63,782 nucleotides of DNA from Eubacterium sp. (GTDB lineage Bacteria; Bacillota; Clostridia; Lachnospirales; Lachnospiraceae): positions 1-63,782 of the forward strand of contig JAFUPY010000048.1 in assembly GCA_017472565.1 (NCBI GenBank), read 5' to 3'. A model generated the notes under the pieces. It saw only the letters and a list, made by a program, of their open reading frames with translations, searched no databases and was not told the origin of the DNA. Position numbers and translations under genes: made by a program. Below, one piece after another: positions 53,066-62,545 of the stretch. Position 1 is the stretch's first letter. The number at the start of each line of letters is the position of its first letter.

Positions 53066-53626
53066 CTATTCCTTCACTTTAACAGGTATTCCGTACACCA
53101 CTTCTGTCACTTTATCTGCCACTGCTGCCATCTTACGATTGATCTCTGCCAAAATCTGCTTGTAGCAGTCCATTTCAACAGTATCTCTAGCCCCATCGGA
53201 AAAAACTTCATTAGTCACGATGACCAGATGTTCGCAACATTCTTGCAACAACTGCACGCCCTGCCAGATTTTTTCTATTACCTGCTCCATACTTTCCTTT
53301 GTAAAGCATTCTTCGCTTTCATTTTTCTGCACAAAATCAAACCACTCGTTTGCCACCAGATTGGACATGCACTCTAACAGAACATCTGGCGCTTTATCAA
53401 AAAATTTTTCTGTGGTTAAATGTAAATCATTGAAACACTCCACCGTTTCAAACCCTTTTCCCGCACGCATCCTGCGGTGTCGGTCAATCTTTGCTTCCAT
53501 CTCCTTGCCAAACGGCATCATGGTTGCAATATAATAAAGAGAATGTTTCTTATGAAGTTGTACAATACACGCTTCGGCGTAGGCTGACTTGCCGCTGCCA
53601 CTGCCGCCTGTAATTACATGAAACAT
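53066..53626 (-). CDS. cobU: Adenosylcobinamide kinase / adenosylcobinamide-phosphate guanylyltransferase
   Basis: 186 residues. The P-loop GGSGSGKSAYAEA is at about 7-19. The YYIATMMPFGKEMEAKIDRHRRMRA segment (about 31-55) contains the His that is guanylylated in characterised CobU. VIVTNEVFSDGARDTVEMDCYKQILAEIN follows. CobU activates adenosylcobinamide to AdoCbi-GDP for CobS. Confidence 0.9.
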   Translation of the reverse strand: MFHVITGGSGSGKSAYAEACIVQLHKKHSLYYIATMMPFGKEMEAKIDRHRRMRAGKGFETVECFNDLHLTTEKFFDKAPDVLLECMSNLVANEWFDFVQKNESEECFTKESMEQVIEKIWQGVQLLQECCEHLVIVTNEVFSDGARDTVEMDCYKQILAEINRKMAAVADKVTEVVYGIPVKVKE

Positions 53627-53702
53627 CGTACATCTCCTTTGTAGCCTTGCTTTTGTGTAACAACTTTTTGCAGAGAAAACGTTTCTGCCATGTACAAAAA
53701 TC

Positions 53703-54314
53703 CTATTCGTTGAGAGGTTCTATTTTTTGAATTTCAACAAACTGTTTTGTTCCCGCTTTCCATTTTTCTTCCTCTACAACAACAGAAAAACCACAGCCAT
53801 TTTTTACCTGCCAATGATAAAAATCCTGTTTTTCTTCTGCATATTCAGACATAAGAGCCATGACAACACCACCATGGGTTACAATTGCAGCAGAGGATTC
53901 CCGATTGCGAATCAACTCTTGCATAATGGTTTCAAATCCATTTACACAACGTTTCCGAAACGCATCCTTGGATTCCCCCTCTGGAATCAACCCTTCCCCG
54001 TTACTGTCAAGCCATTCCTGGTACTCTGGTGTATCTTTTAATTCCTCATAGGTTTTTCCTTCAAAAATTCCAAAATCAGTTTCTCGAAGTTCTTCGCAAA
54101 GTTTCATATCCTGCCCCGGAAACAGTACCTTTGCGGTCTGCTGACATCGAACCATTGGGCTGGAAATCAGACAATGTTTTGGCTGATACAACCCCCTATA
54201 TTTCAAGATATAATCCATCAGATAGTCCGTATCCAACGCTTCATCTGTGCGCCCAATGTACTGGCGCAACAGATTTCCCGGAGTTGGAAAATGTCTGATC
54301 AATACTAACTCCAT
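53703..54314 (-). CDS. cobC: Histidine phosphatase, probable alpha-ribazole-phosphate phosphatase
   Basis: 203 residues. The catalytic motif is LIRHFPTPGN (about 5-14; the usual RHG reads RHF), with ISSPMVRCQQTA and a C-terminal AAIVTHGGVVMALM supplying the second His. RHF/T variants occur in CobC-like enzymes. It overlaps cobS by 10 bp. Within the cob operon it most likely dephosphorylates alpha-ribazole phosphate or cobalamin phosphate. Confidence 0.85.
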   Translation of the reverse strand: MELVLIRHFPTPGNLLRQYIGRTDEALDTDYLMDYILKYRGLYQPKHCLISSPMVRCQQTAKVLFPGQDMKLCEELRETDFGIFEGKTYEELKDTPEYQEWLDSNGEGLIPEGESKDAFRKRCVNGFETIMQELIRNRESSAAIVTHGGVVMALMSEYAEEKQDFYHWQVKNGCGFSVVVEEEKWKAGTKQFVEIQKIEPLNE

Positions 54315-55075
54315 AATACGCCTCCTGCTATCATGATGCCTGTAATCATCAAAAGTTCTGCCAGCATAAGGAAAAATCCTGCCAAGTCACCGGTGACACC
54401 TCCGAACTGTTTGCTGGATATCTTCTTATATCCCACAAACACCAAAAAAACTGCCACTGTTGCTCCAATCGTCAGCAACCAATTCTGCCAGAATAAAAAC
54501 ACACAAATGGCAATCAAAAAAATCACCATTGTGACTGCAACTTTTTTCTTGTGAGCTCCATCCTGGAAAGTTCTTGCCAAACCATCTTCTCGCGCTGGCA
54601 AAAATGTAACAATACTAAGTCCGCTCAAGGAACGAGACACTACGAACACGCCAGCAATCACGCCCAGCATTTCTGGTGTCACCTGACTCCAGACAGCCAC
54701 ACTCCACAGGCAATAGCATCCGAAACCGATGATTGCAAATGCACCTGCATGGGAATCTTTCAGGATACGAAGTTTTTTCTCCCTATCACCATAGGAAGCC
54801 AATGCATCCATGGTGTCCATAAAACCATCCATATGGATACCGCCACTGATCAACAATGGAATCAGTGTCATGACCACGGCACGAAACAGTTCGTTACAGG
54901 ATGATAAAAATAATAGCTGACCTATAATATATGTAATAATTCCGATTACAATTCCCACAACCGGGAAAAAGCACATTGCATACTTCATGTTTTTTTCATT
55001 CCAATCCACCCTCGGCATTGGAATCTTGGAATACATGGAAAATGCAATCACCAAAGACTGAAGTAAATTTTTCAT
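54305..55075 (-). CDS. cobS: Adenosylcobinamide-GDP ribazoletransferase
   Basis: 256 residues, about six to seven TM helices. It starts MKNLLQSLVIAFSMYSKIPMP. The active-site segment GGIHMDGFMDTMDALASYGDREKKLRILKDSHAGAF is at about 77-112, with the conserved acidic DGxxDxxDA. CobS joins AdoCbi-GDP and alpha-ribazole (phosphate) at the membrane. It overlaps cobT by one base. Confidence 0.94.
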   Translation of the reverse strand: MKNLLQSLVIAFSMYSKIPMPRVDWNEKNMKYAMCFFPVVGIVIGIITYIIGQLLFLSSCNELFRAVVMTLIPLLISGGIHMDGFMDTMDALASYGDREKKLRILKDSHAGAFAIIGFGCYCLWSVAVWSQVTPEMLGVIAGVFVVSRSLSGLSIVTFLPAREDGLARTFQDGAHKKKVAVTMVIFLIAICVFLFWQNWLLTIGATVAVFLVFVGYKKISSKQFGGVTGDLAGFFLMLAELLMITGIMIAGGVLWS

Positions 55076-56136
55076 TATTTCAACACCTTATATTCCTCAA
55101 TCTGATTTTCCTGGAAAGTGCCCATCTGCTTATACACGTTCAGACCCATTTCCAGTATTGGAAGCACTGCGATGGCGCCGCTTCCTTCGCCAAGACACAT
55201 GTCGCATGTTAAAAGCGGAGAAACACCCAGCGCATCCAACATCATCATGCCTGCTGGTTCCTTGGACACGTGAGATGGCAGCATATAATCTTTTGCATTT
55301 GGTGCGATACGCGTTGCACACAAAGCTGCCACAGAGGAAATGAATCCATCGATCACAATTGGCACACCATAGATAGCGCCGCCTAAGTAAAGACCGGTCA
55401 TACCTGCGATATCAAGACCTCCAACGGCTGCCATGACTTCGATAATATCTGACGAAGAATGCAATCCATACTTTGATATGGCCTCCTTGATGACCTGGAT
55501 TTTTTTCTCCAGACCGCTGCCAGAAAGCCCTGCCCCACGGCCGGTTACAGATTCCACCGTTGTATCTAACAAAACTGCTGCGACAGCGCTGCTGGTGGTC
55601 GTATTACCAATGCCCATTTCCCCAGTTGCCAGGATATCGTAGCCTGCTTCTTTTTTCTCTTTTACCAGTTCAATGCCAATATTTATTGCCTGCAAAACCT
55701 GCTCTTTTGTCATGGCCGGCTCTTTGGCAAAATTCTTGGTTCCGTGCATAACCTTATGTTCTGGTCTTGTCACAGAAGGTACATCGGTAACCATACCGAT
55801 ATCGATTGGAAAAGCATTCACACCTGCAGTCTTACTCATGATCACAACAGAAGCTGCATCCTTGGTAAAGTTATCTGCCACAATAGCTGTTACTTCCTGC
55901 CCGGTCTGTGTTACCCCTTCCTCCACCACGCCATTGTCAGCGCACATGATGATAAGACCTTTTTTATCCAAAGAAAAATCAGAAGTTCCCTTGATGCCTG
56001 CAATCTTGATGACAGCACTTTCTAATTTTCCAAGGCTAAATAATGGTTTTGCCACAGACATCCATCTTGCTTTTGCCGCTTCCATGCTTGCCTCATTGGC
56101 TGGTCTGATTTGTTCTATTATTTGTTCCAGAGTCAT
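55075..56136 (-). CDS. cobT: Nicotinate-nucleotide:dimethylbenzimidazole phosphoribosyltransferase
   Basis: 353 residues from ATG 56136 (MTLEQIIEQIRPANEAS), because GGAGGAG lies just upstream; the longer start is rejected. It makes alpha-ribazole phosphate, activating the lower ligand base. Hallmarks are MCADNGVVEEGVTQTGQEVT, GEMGIGNTTTSSAV and GRGAGLSG. The catalytic Glu is expected near the C-terminal LGEGSGA. No 5,6-dimethylbenzimidazole synthesis genes are seen here. Confidence 0.95.
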   Translation of the reverse strand: MTLEQIIEQIRPANEASMEAAKARWMSVAKPLFSLGKLESAVIKIAGIKGTSDFSLDKKGLIIMCADNGVVEEGVTQTGQEVTAIVADNFTKDAASVVIMSKTAGVNAFPIDIGMVTDVPSVTRPEHKVMHGTKNFAKEPAMTKEQVLQAINIGIELVKEKKEAGYDILATGEMGIGNTTTSSAVAAVLLDTTVESVTGRGAGLSGSGLEKKIQVIKEAISKYGLHSSSDIIEVMAAVGGLDIAGMTGLYLGGAIYGVPIVIDGFISSVAALCATRIAPNAKDYMLPSHVSKEPAGMMMLDALGVSPLLTCDMCLGEGSGAIAVLPILEMGLNVYKQMGTFQENQIEEYKVLK

Positions 56137-56208
56137 AACTTCTCCTCCAAAATCCAATCTTTTATCTTATGTCCTCTCACAAGGGACATTTTGTCCTTTT
56201 ATACAAAA

Positions 56209-56964
56209 TTATTTTATGCCCAAATCTAACAGCACCTGATGTGATGTCAGCACATCCGCTAGCGTATTGCATTCGATGGTATAGCTTGCCTCTGGTGCCA
56301 CATTTTTGATGGCAGTCAACACCTCTGTCACAGGAATATTGCCTGCACCAAGTGCTAAGTGGGCATCCTTTGTTCCATCGTTGTCATGGACGTGCACATG
56401 TCCGATATGTGAGCCGAAACAGTTTACCCAATCCATCACAGGCACATTGGAATAGTGGTTGGCATGCCCTATATCCAGACACAATTTAAAATGAGGGGAT
56501 TCCACCAGTTCTGCTGTTTTCGCAACCAATGCAGGATCTGGGTCATATACATTTTCAAACAATACCTGCATCTGATCCTTGCCTTCTAAAAAACGGTTCC
56601 AAAACTCCGCCATTCGCTCCGGCCATCCATAAGGAAACCAGAAAATCGGAATATAACTGGTATGAAACACAATTTTCTCTGCCCCAAGCCGCACTCCAGC
56701 TTCGTAGGCCTGCTCGAATCGATACTCCGTCACCCGACGAATCTGAGAATCAAAAGACACCGGACTCATATCCAAAAATGGTCCGTGTAAAAAAAGGCGC
56801 AAGGCCCCCATGTATTCCATGCGAGCCCTATAATCTATGATCGTCTGTTCCAGGTTATCCAGGTTGTCTGTAATGGAAAAGTCAATACTTTCCACACCCA
56901 TCCCGGTCTGTTCCACAGCTAATTTCATTTCTTCTGCAGTTAATAAATCACTAAAAGAAATCAT
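56209..56964 (-). CDS. TIM-barrel protein (sugar phosphate isomerase/epimerase-like)
   Basis: 251 residues, AP_endonuc_2/xylose-isomerase-like barrel. Likely metal-ligand regions include FENVYDPDP, KLCLDIGHANHYS and the C-terminal IECNTLADVL. HVHVHDNDGTKDAHLALGAGNIPV is a typical ligand-bearing strand-loop. It sits between the ECF S-component and cobT, inside a B12 operon, with about 70-bp gaps on each side. Its role in salvage is unknown; one idea is ribosyl or lower-ligand chemistry. Confidence 0.8.
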   Translation of the reverse strand: MISFSDLLTAEEMKLAVEQTGMGVESIDFSITDNLDNLEQTIIDYRARMEYMGALRLFLHGPFLDMSPVSFDSQIRRVTEYRFEQAYEAGVRLGAEKIVFHTSYIPIFWFPYGWPERMAEFWNRFLEGKDQMQVLFENVYDPDPALVAKTAELVESPHFKLCLDIGHANHYSNVPVMDWVNCFGSHIGHVHVHDNDGTKDAHLALGAGNIPVTEVLTAIKNVAPEASYTIECNTLADVLTSHQVLLDLGIK

Positions 56965-57033
56965 GGTTACCTCAATTTTATCTATTTCTTCAGATTCGAT
57001 GTGTCATCATCATTTGTATTATTATATAAAATT

Positions 57034-57933
57034 CTACTTCTTCTCCAGTCCCCATTTCACCTGGACTCTCTCTACCTTTTCAATCAGCGGCTTGGCACCA
57101 ACTGCCAGGAAAAATACCGTGGCTATCGCCTGTACCAGATCCACCGGCAGACCAGTCAGATAAGCAGCCACAATTCCCTGCCATGTAATGTCTGCACTGT
57201 ACATAATAATAGAAGCCGGATTCATAATGCCGCCATAAATAAAGATAACGGATAAAAATCCATACACGCACAGAGAGATTCTGGAACGCTTGATCAGCCC
57301 TTTCTGGAACAATAGACCAGCCAGAAGACCAATCACACCAAACACCACCATCTGCCATGGCGTCCATGGGCCCTGTCCATAGATAAAGTTGGATACAAGT
57401 AAGCTGATACAGCCAACTAAGAATCCGCACTCCGGTCCCATGGTCACACCGCCGATGATGACCATAGCTGCCACCGGTTTAAAGTTTGGCACCATATAAA
57501 AGACAGCTCTGGCTGCTGCAGTAAGAGCAGACCAGACAGCAATCAGCATAATCTCACGGGCACTTGGCTTCCGGCCTTCAAAAGTAATAAAGAACGGACA
57601 CATACTGTAGACCAGAATCAAAATACTGATAAACATATATTTTCGATCGCCAAGAACATTGATTCCCATCCATATAGTCAATGGTACCAACACAACCAAA
57701 AGGATCAGGAACATAATCGTTCGCTTGCTAAGCGTTCCGCTTTTTGAAGTCTTATCTCCCCATTTATCCAGTTCCACAGGGATCTCATTGCTATCCCAAA
57801 AACTTTTCAAGATTTGCTTTGCACTGACCTTCTTTTTCTGCGAAGAATCCGTGTCTTTATTCTGTTTGTGATAAACATCCTCGGCATTTAAAAACTCAGC
57901 CAAAAATGAATTTTCCTTCTTTTGACTCTCCAC
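57034..57933 (-). CDS. ECF transporter S-component, probably cobalamin/corrinoid
   Basis: 299 residues. A long hydrophilic N-terminal extension (about 1-70, Lys/Asp/Ser-rich) precedes about six to seven TM helices. The segment ALTAAARAVFYMVPNFKPVAAMVIIGGVTMGP resembles ECF S-components of the CbrT/QueT/FolT-type group. In the B12-riboswitch operon with EcfT and EcfAA', a corrinoid substrate (CbrT-like) is the best inference. The extension is unusual for an S-component. Confidence 0.82.
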   Translation of the reverse strand: MESQKKENSFLAEFLNAEDVYHKQNKDTDSSQKKKVSAKQILKSFWDSNEIPVELDKWGDKTSKSGTLSKRTIMFLILLVVLVPLTIWMGINVLGDRKYMFISILILVYSMCPFFITFEGRKPSAREIMLIAVWSALTAAARAVFYMVPNFKPVAAMVIIGGVTMGPECGFLVGCISLLVSNFIYGQGPWTPWQMVVFGVIGLLAGLLFQKGLIKRSRISLCVYGFLSVIFIYGGIMNPASIIMYSADITWQGIVAAYLTGLPVDLVQAIATVFFLAVGAKPLIEKVERVQVKWGLEKK

Positions 57934-57986
57934 AAAAGTTCTCCTTTATGATACAAAATGAAAGTTCATCTATCCCAATGAAAAAA

Positions 57987-59834
57987 CTATTGTTCACAAG
58001 CATGTATCAGGTTCACTACTTCCTGTTTCAAAATCGCTTCTTTATCAAACGCACGCACCATACGGTTTGCCGCTGTTGTATAGAAGCTGTTACATGCAAA
58101 AAAGTTCTTTGGTATATCTTCGGACACAACACCACCATCAAAGAACATTCCACATCGATCTGCGTACTCTGCGCAGAACTCAATATCGTGAGACACCATG
58201 AAAATGGTAACGCCGTGTTCTTTCAAGGTCATAAGAATTTCCGCAAATTCCTGCTTTAACAGAGCATCCATACCCTTGGTAGGCTCGTCCATCAAAAGCA
58301 CCTTCGGACGAAGAAGCAGAATTTTTGCCAAGGCAAGACGCTGCTGTTCGCCACCAGAAAGGTCAAATGGATGGGAATCCATGCGATGGTCTAAGTGAAC
58401 CAGTTTGGCAATCTCATCCACCACGCGAGCCTTTTCCATATCAATCGGGAAATCCTCGCTCATGCGTTCCTTTGGTCCGCCAATCATTTCAAACAATTCC
58501 AGACGGACATTTTTCTTTACAAACAGGCTCTGTGGGTTCTGCGGAACCACACCAAGGTAAGCCTGATACAATTCTCTATCACTATATTTCTGAAGATTTT
58601 TCCCACCCAGGGTAATCTTGCCCCGATATGGCTTGCGCATCCTGCACATGGTGGAAAGCAAGGTGCTCTTACCAGTACCATTACCACCAAGGAGACAATA
58701 GACCTCACCCTTCATGATCTTAAGAGATGCCCCTTTTACAATATCAGGGGTATCCTTCTCATAGCGGAACCACACCTCATCAATGTCAATCATAACTTCC
58801 TGTGGCTGCGTCTTTTCAGAACCAGATGCAGCTGTAACCGCGTTGGACTTACGATTTGCTCCACAGGTTTCTTCCCATTCTTTTCGTTTCCTTCCATAGC
58901 CTGCATTCTGACCAAAGATGACATCTGTGTGCACAGAGTCATCGTCCATAGAAGAAAGCTTTCTCTCCAGATAGGTTCTGCCGTCACGAATGGTCAGCGG
59001 AATCCAGCCTTCTACCTTTTCCGGCGCACCACTTTCCAGATTTGTCACACGAGGAATCGCCTTTTCCTGCTCTACCTCAAGGAAAATCTGTGTTGGGACG
59101 GGGATGGCCTGGAACATGGCATGATTCATTTCATAGAGCTGTCTAGCCACCACCTGTGGCCAGCCATCAAGAAGTACCTTGCCACCATCCATAACGATGA
59201 CACGGTCTGCAAGATGAAATACCTCCTGCATACGATGCTCTGTCATCAAAATAGTTGTACCAAGCTCACGATTGATCTTGTAAACGGTCTCCAAAAACTC
59301 GTTGGCCGCAATCGGATCCAACTGAGAAGTAGGTTCATCCAGAATCAGAATCTGTGGATGCATCACCATGATAGAAGCCAGATTCAGGATCTGCTTCTGT
59401 CCACCGGACAGTTCTTCTACACCCTTGTGAAACCACTCCTGAATCCCAAAATAAGAAGCCATTTCAGCTACACGGATACGGATGGTCTTGGTATCAAATC
59501 CCAGACTTTCCAGACCAAAGGCAAGCTCATGCCACACCTTATCTGTTACAAGCTGGGCATCCGGATCCTGCATAACGTATCCGATACGGGCACTCTGCTC
59601 TCTGGCATCCATTTCGTCCAGAATCTTACCACCAAATCGAATCTCCCCATGGATATCGCCATGTGGTCGAAGGATCGTCTTTAACTGACGAAGCAAGGTG
59701 GACTTTCCACAACCAGATGCTCCACACAGCAGGACAAACTCGCCCTTTTCTATGTTAATATTGATTTTTTCTAATGTAACTTCCTCTCTCTGCGGATAGG
59801 CAAAGGAGTACTCTTTTATCTCTAAAAATCCCAT
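57987..59834 (-). CDS. ECF transporter fused ATPases (EcfA-EcfA')
   Basis: 615 residues from ATG 59834 (MGFLEIKEYSFAYPQREEV); the longer start lacks an RBS. Two NBDs in one chain. NBD1: CGASGCGKSTLLR, signature LSGGQKQILN, Walker B ILILDEPTSQLD. NBD2: GGNGTGKSTLL, signature LSGGEQQRLALAKILL, Walker B LLMDEPTKGMD. A linker of about 100 residues with a charged insert lies between. In many ECF systems these are separate genes. It overlaps the ecfT end by 13 bp. Confidence 0.92.
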   Translation of the reverse strand: MGFLEIKEYSFAYPQREEVTLEKININIEKGEFVLLCGASGCGKSTLLRQLKTILRPHGDIHGEIRFGGKILDEMDAREQSARIGYVMQDPDAQLVTDKVWHELAFGLESLGFDTKTIRIRVAEMASYFGIQEWFHKGVEELSGGQKQILNLASIMVMHPQILILDEPTSQLDPIAANEFLETVYKINRELGTTILMTEHRMQEVFHLADRVIVMDGGKVLLDGWPQVVARQLYEMNHAMFQAIPVPTQIFLEVEQEKAIPRVTNLESGAPEKVEGWIPLTIRDGRTYLERKLSSMDDDSVHTDVIFGQNAGYGRKRKEWEETCGANRKSNAVTAASGSEKTQPQEVMIDIDEVWFRYEKDTPDIVKGASLKIMKGEVYCLLGGNGTGKSTLLSTMCRMRKPYRGKITLGGKNLQKYSDRELYQAYLGVVPQNPQSLFVKKNVRLELFEMIGGPKERMSEDFPIDMEKARVVDEIAKLVHLDHRMDSHPFDLSGGEQQRLALAKILLLRPKVLLMDEPTKGMDALLKQEFAEILMTLKEHGVTIFMVSHDIEFCAEYADRCGMFFDGGVVSEDIPKNFFACNSFYTTAANRMVRAFDKEAILKQEVVNLIHACEQ

Positions 59835-60763
59835 AATCGATAAGCACCTTTTCCACTTTTCACAACTGTGGAGCGTAATTTTTTCCAACGAAGAGCATCA
59901 AGTCCGTCAACCAAAACTGGCAACAGGCAGAAAATACCGTAAGCCAGGTATGAGAAAAAGCTTCCCACAGTCAGCGGAATCCCTTCGATGACAATCTTCG
60001 GATTATAGTTTGCGTATGTGTAACCCTGCGCACTGCCAAATAGGAACACTGTCAACAATCCGCCCATAAGAATCAGCAGCAAGCCATCTCTTTTTTCAAA
60101 CTTGTACAGAGAATACGCACTTCGAAAACCGGTCCCATAGCCACGAGACTTCATGGAATCTGCCGTAATCAAGGCAGTTTCCAATGACCAGGTAATGAGA
60201 ATAGACAGCATGGTAACACCATTTTTAATCTTTTTAAAAAAGTTACCATTGCTGATATCTCGTCCAATACACTTCTGTCCCTGACTGATTTTTACCGCAT
60301 GTTTACTGAGCTTTGGCACAAAACGCAGACACATAGACAAAATCAGTGACAATGCCGGCAACAGCTTGCCAAACAGATACACGAACTTGTCCGATGTCAT
60401 TACCTGATGGAAACAGCGGAACCAGATCAGCATCTGGCACAGCATCACACCAAGGGCAAAGCCGTAAACGATAGATTCCAATGTAATGGCATTGCCATTT
60501 TCCAGATAAAACAGGATGGTCACACCATAATGGGAAAACATCGGGTTGATGACCAACACCAGAATCAACATCGGTACTGATATGAGCATAAAGCTTTTTA
60601 TCGTCTTTTTAAATCCATGCAATATCCACTCGTAGATGAAAGCGCACACCAAACTGATCCCCAAAAACACAGGATGCACATAAAAGGCTGATGCCACGAT
60701 CACGCAGGCAAAAAACACAAAGGTTACCAGTGGATGATAGCTGGAGAAACAATCTTCTCTCAC
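59822..60763 (-). CDS. ECF transporter transmembrane component EcfT
   Basis: 313 residues. About five to six TM helices, with the coupling-helix region containing SLETALITADSMKSRGYGTGFRSAYS (about 191-216) carrying the ADSMKSRGYG motif that docks on the ATPases. It pairs the fused ATPases with the S-component encoded downstream. Confidence 0.92.
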   Translation of the reverse strand: MREDCFSSYHPLVTFVFFACVIVASAFYVHPVFLGISLVCAFIYEWILHGFKKTIKSFMLISVPMLILVLVINPMFSHYGVTILFYLENGNAITLESIVYGFALGVMLCQMLIWFRCFHQVMTSDKFVYLFGKLLPALSLILSMCLRFVPKLSKHAVKISQGQKCIGRDISNGNFFKKIKNGVTMLSILITWSLETALITADSMKSRGYGTGFRSAYSLYKFEKRDGLLLILMGGLLTVFLFGSAQGYTYANYNPKIVIEGIPLTVGSFFSYLAYGIFCLLPVLVDGLDALRWKKLRSTVVKSGKGAYRLWDF

Positions 60764-60775
60764 TTCAAACTGCTC

Positions 60776-61303
60776 CTATTCTTCAACGCCTTCTACATAA
60801 GCGCCAACATCACGGCCAAGGTCGCGGGTGTATTTCCACTCGATTACTTCGCCACCAGACAGTGTAATCTTATCTGAGCCATAGCTTGCGCCTTCTCCAT
60901 CAACGAAAAAGTTCCAGCCAGACAATTCGCCACAATCGAATTCATAAAGCTGGCCGATACCCTCTACATACTTTGTATTATAAATTGGAGAGGTACTATG
61001 TTCCAAGCCAATCTTATTTTCCTGACATACTGCCAACAACACATCAAATACCGTGTCACCTTCTTCAATCACAACCTCAGTTGGTGCTAAGATTACACCA
61101 TCTTCCGGAACAAACTCTGCCTTTTCAGACTTTAAGTTGTCCATGTTATCAAGAATTGTTTTACAGTCAATGGAAATGGTTACGGTAAGGGCATCTTCCG
61201 GAATCTCTCCTGCTCCGCTGCCAGAACCAGAATCTCCACAACCAGCTAACACGCCAAGTGCAAGCACACCAGTTAAAACCAATGCTAATAATTTCTTTTT
61301 CAT
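60776..61303 (-). CDS. DUF4430 (transcobalamin beta-domain-like) lipoprotein
   Basis: 175 residues. A signal peptide and lipobox (LGVLAGC) are followed by a Gly/Ser linker. The DUF4430 domain (about 40-170) has GDTVFDVLLAVCQENKIGLE, YVEGIGQLYEFDCGELSGWNF and GEVIEWKYTRDLGRDVGAY. In vertebrates this domain is the C-terminal beta-domain of intrinsic factor/transcobalamin, which caps B12. It sits 12 bp before ecfT and just after the alpha/alpha-toroid lipoprotein. It is probably a surface corrinoid-binding subunit. Confidence 0.88.
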   Translation of the reverse strand: MKKKLLALVLTGVLALGVLAGCGDSGSGSGAGEIPEDALTVTISIDCKTILDNMDNLKSEKAEFVPEDGVILAPTEVVIEEGDTVFDVLLAVCQENKIGLEHSTSPIYNTKYVEGIGQLYEFDCGELSGWNFFVDGEGASYGSDKITLSGGEVIEWKYTRDLGRDVGAYVEGVEE

Positions 61304-61359
61304 ACTTCCTCCTAATCCATACTTTGGTGGATATTATTTTAAATTATAAAAACGTTCGT

Positions 61360-62466
61360 TTACTTCATGTCGGACAAGTCGAACAAAGGTGTCTGTCCAT
61401 CTAAAAATCGTTCATATCCAATCAGACAATATCCCGTCTGCTCTGTGGCAATCATATCCATGCCATCACCCTTGATATGACAAAAGCTGCCATCTTTCAA
61501 GGCGAAGCTTAAAAGTGCATCATACACAGAGATTCCGTTTTTGATGAAACGCTCGTCAGTATCACCGTCAATACCTATCGTTGCCAATGCTAAAACCACC
61601 TGCGCACAGGATTCCGCCGTAGCAACACCGCCGCTCTCATACATACCATTTTCACTCTGAAGTTCACTTAAGGCCTGCACTGCGGTATCAATGGCAGCCT
61701 GTACCTCAGGATTTTCCTTGGCATATGGCGCCAGAGCAACAATGGCCATAGCGGTAAAATCCGGGTCTGGTTCGTTCGGGTCGTAGCCCCAACCACCCAG
61801 TTCATGTTGCTTCTTTAGAATGTAATCTACGAATGCTTCTCTTGTGGAAACGACTTCCGCTTCAATATCCTGTGAAAACTCATATCCCACAGAATCCATG
61901 GCAAGCAGTGCCCAGATAGGACCAGACAAACCCTGCTGACACACACTTTCATAGTCAGATATCTTGTCAATCAGGTTATAGCCGGCAAAATCTGCTGGGT
62001 TCTGTCCCAACGCAGACAGTGCAATCACCACGCGGGAATATTCTGTATAGCGGCGTTCATTTAACACTCCATTGGTGTCATTCAATGCCTTAGTAAGACC
62101 AGACAGGTAAAGATTCACATAGGCCTCATCTACCTCAGCGCCAGCACGGACCAAATCAAACATGGTCCATTCTCCGCCCACTGTTCCATAGGTCGGCTGA
62201 GTTACCTCTGACTGCAAAAATGCACAGATGCCATCAATCACCGCCTGATTATTTGCCGGATCAGCATCTAAAACTGGTGCATTGGCAGCAACATTATCAC
62301 TACCTGCATCTGTATTTTCGTTATCTATATTATTGTCTTTGTCATTCTTTTCTGCATTTGTTGAAATCTGTGTATCTCCCTGTGGTTCGGTACTACCACA
62401 ACCGCCAAGTGCCAGACAACCAGCCATCAACACTGCCAACAGGCCACAGAGCATTCTTTTTTTCAT
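61360..62466 (-). CDS. Alpha/alpha-toroid (prenyltransferase-like) lipoprotein, transcobalamin alpha-domain-like
   Basis: 368 residues. A lipobox (ALGGCGST, Cys about 23) precedes a low-complexity Asn/Asp linker of about 45 residues. The rest (about 75-365) is built of repeated helical pairs of the terpenoid-cyclase type, for example GGWGYDPNEPDPDFTAMAIVALAPY and ATAESCAQVVLALATIGID. The N-terminal domain of intrinsic factor/transcobalamin has this same alpha6/alpha6 barrel. First gene after the B12 riboswitch. Likely the main corrinoid-binding subunit of a surface receptor, by inference. Confidence 0.82.
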   Translation of the reverse strand: MKKRMLCGLLAVLMAGCLALGGCGSTEPQGDTQISTNAEKNDKDNNIDNENTDAGSDNVAANAPVLDADPANNQAVIDGICAFLQSEVTQPTYGTVGGEWTMFDLVRAGAEVDEAYVNLYLSGLTKALNDTNGVLNERRYTEYSRVVIALSALGQNPADFAGYNLIDKISDYESVCQQGLSGPIWALLAMDSVGYEFSQDIEAEVVSTREAFVDYILKKQHELGGWGYDPNEPDPDFTAMAIVALAPYAKENPEVQAAIDTAVQALSELQSENGMYESGGVATAESCAQVVLALATIGIDGDTDERFIKNGISVYDALLSFALKDGSFCHIKGDGMDMIATEQTGYCLIGYERFLDGQTPLFDLSDMK

Positions 62467-62545
62467 TTTGTATTCTCCCTATATATATCACATTGTTGCT
62501 GAAAAAAAATCATTTTGCCTTTTCGCAACAACGTCTTCCTAACAA

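Noticed and set aside
58395-59684. Long plus-strand open frame (429 codons)
   Set aside because: It lies antisense inside the fused EcfA gene, which has all ABC motifs; its translation is rich in Cys/His/Phe runs without domain features and it has no RBS.
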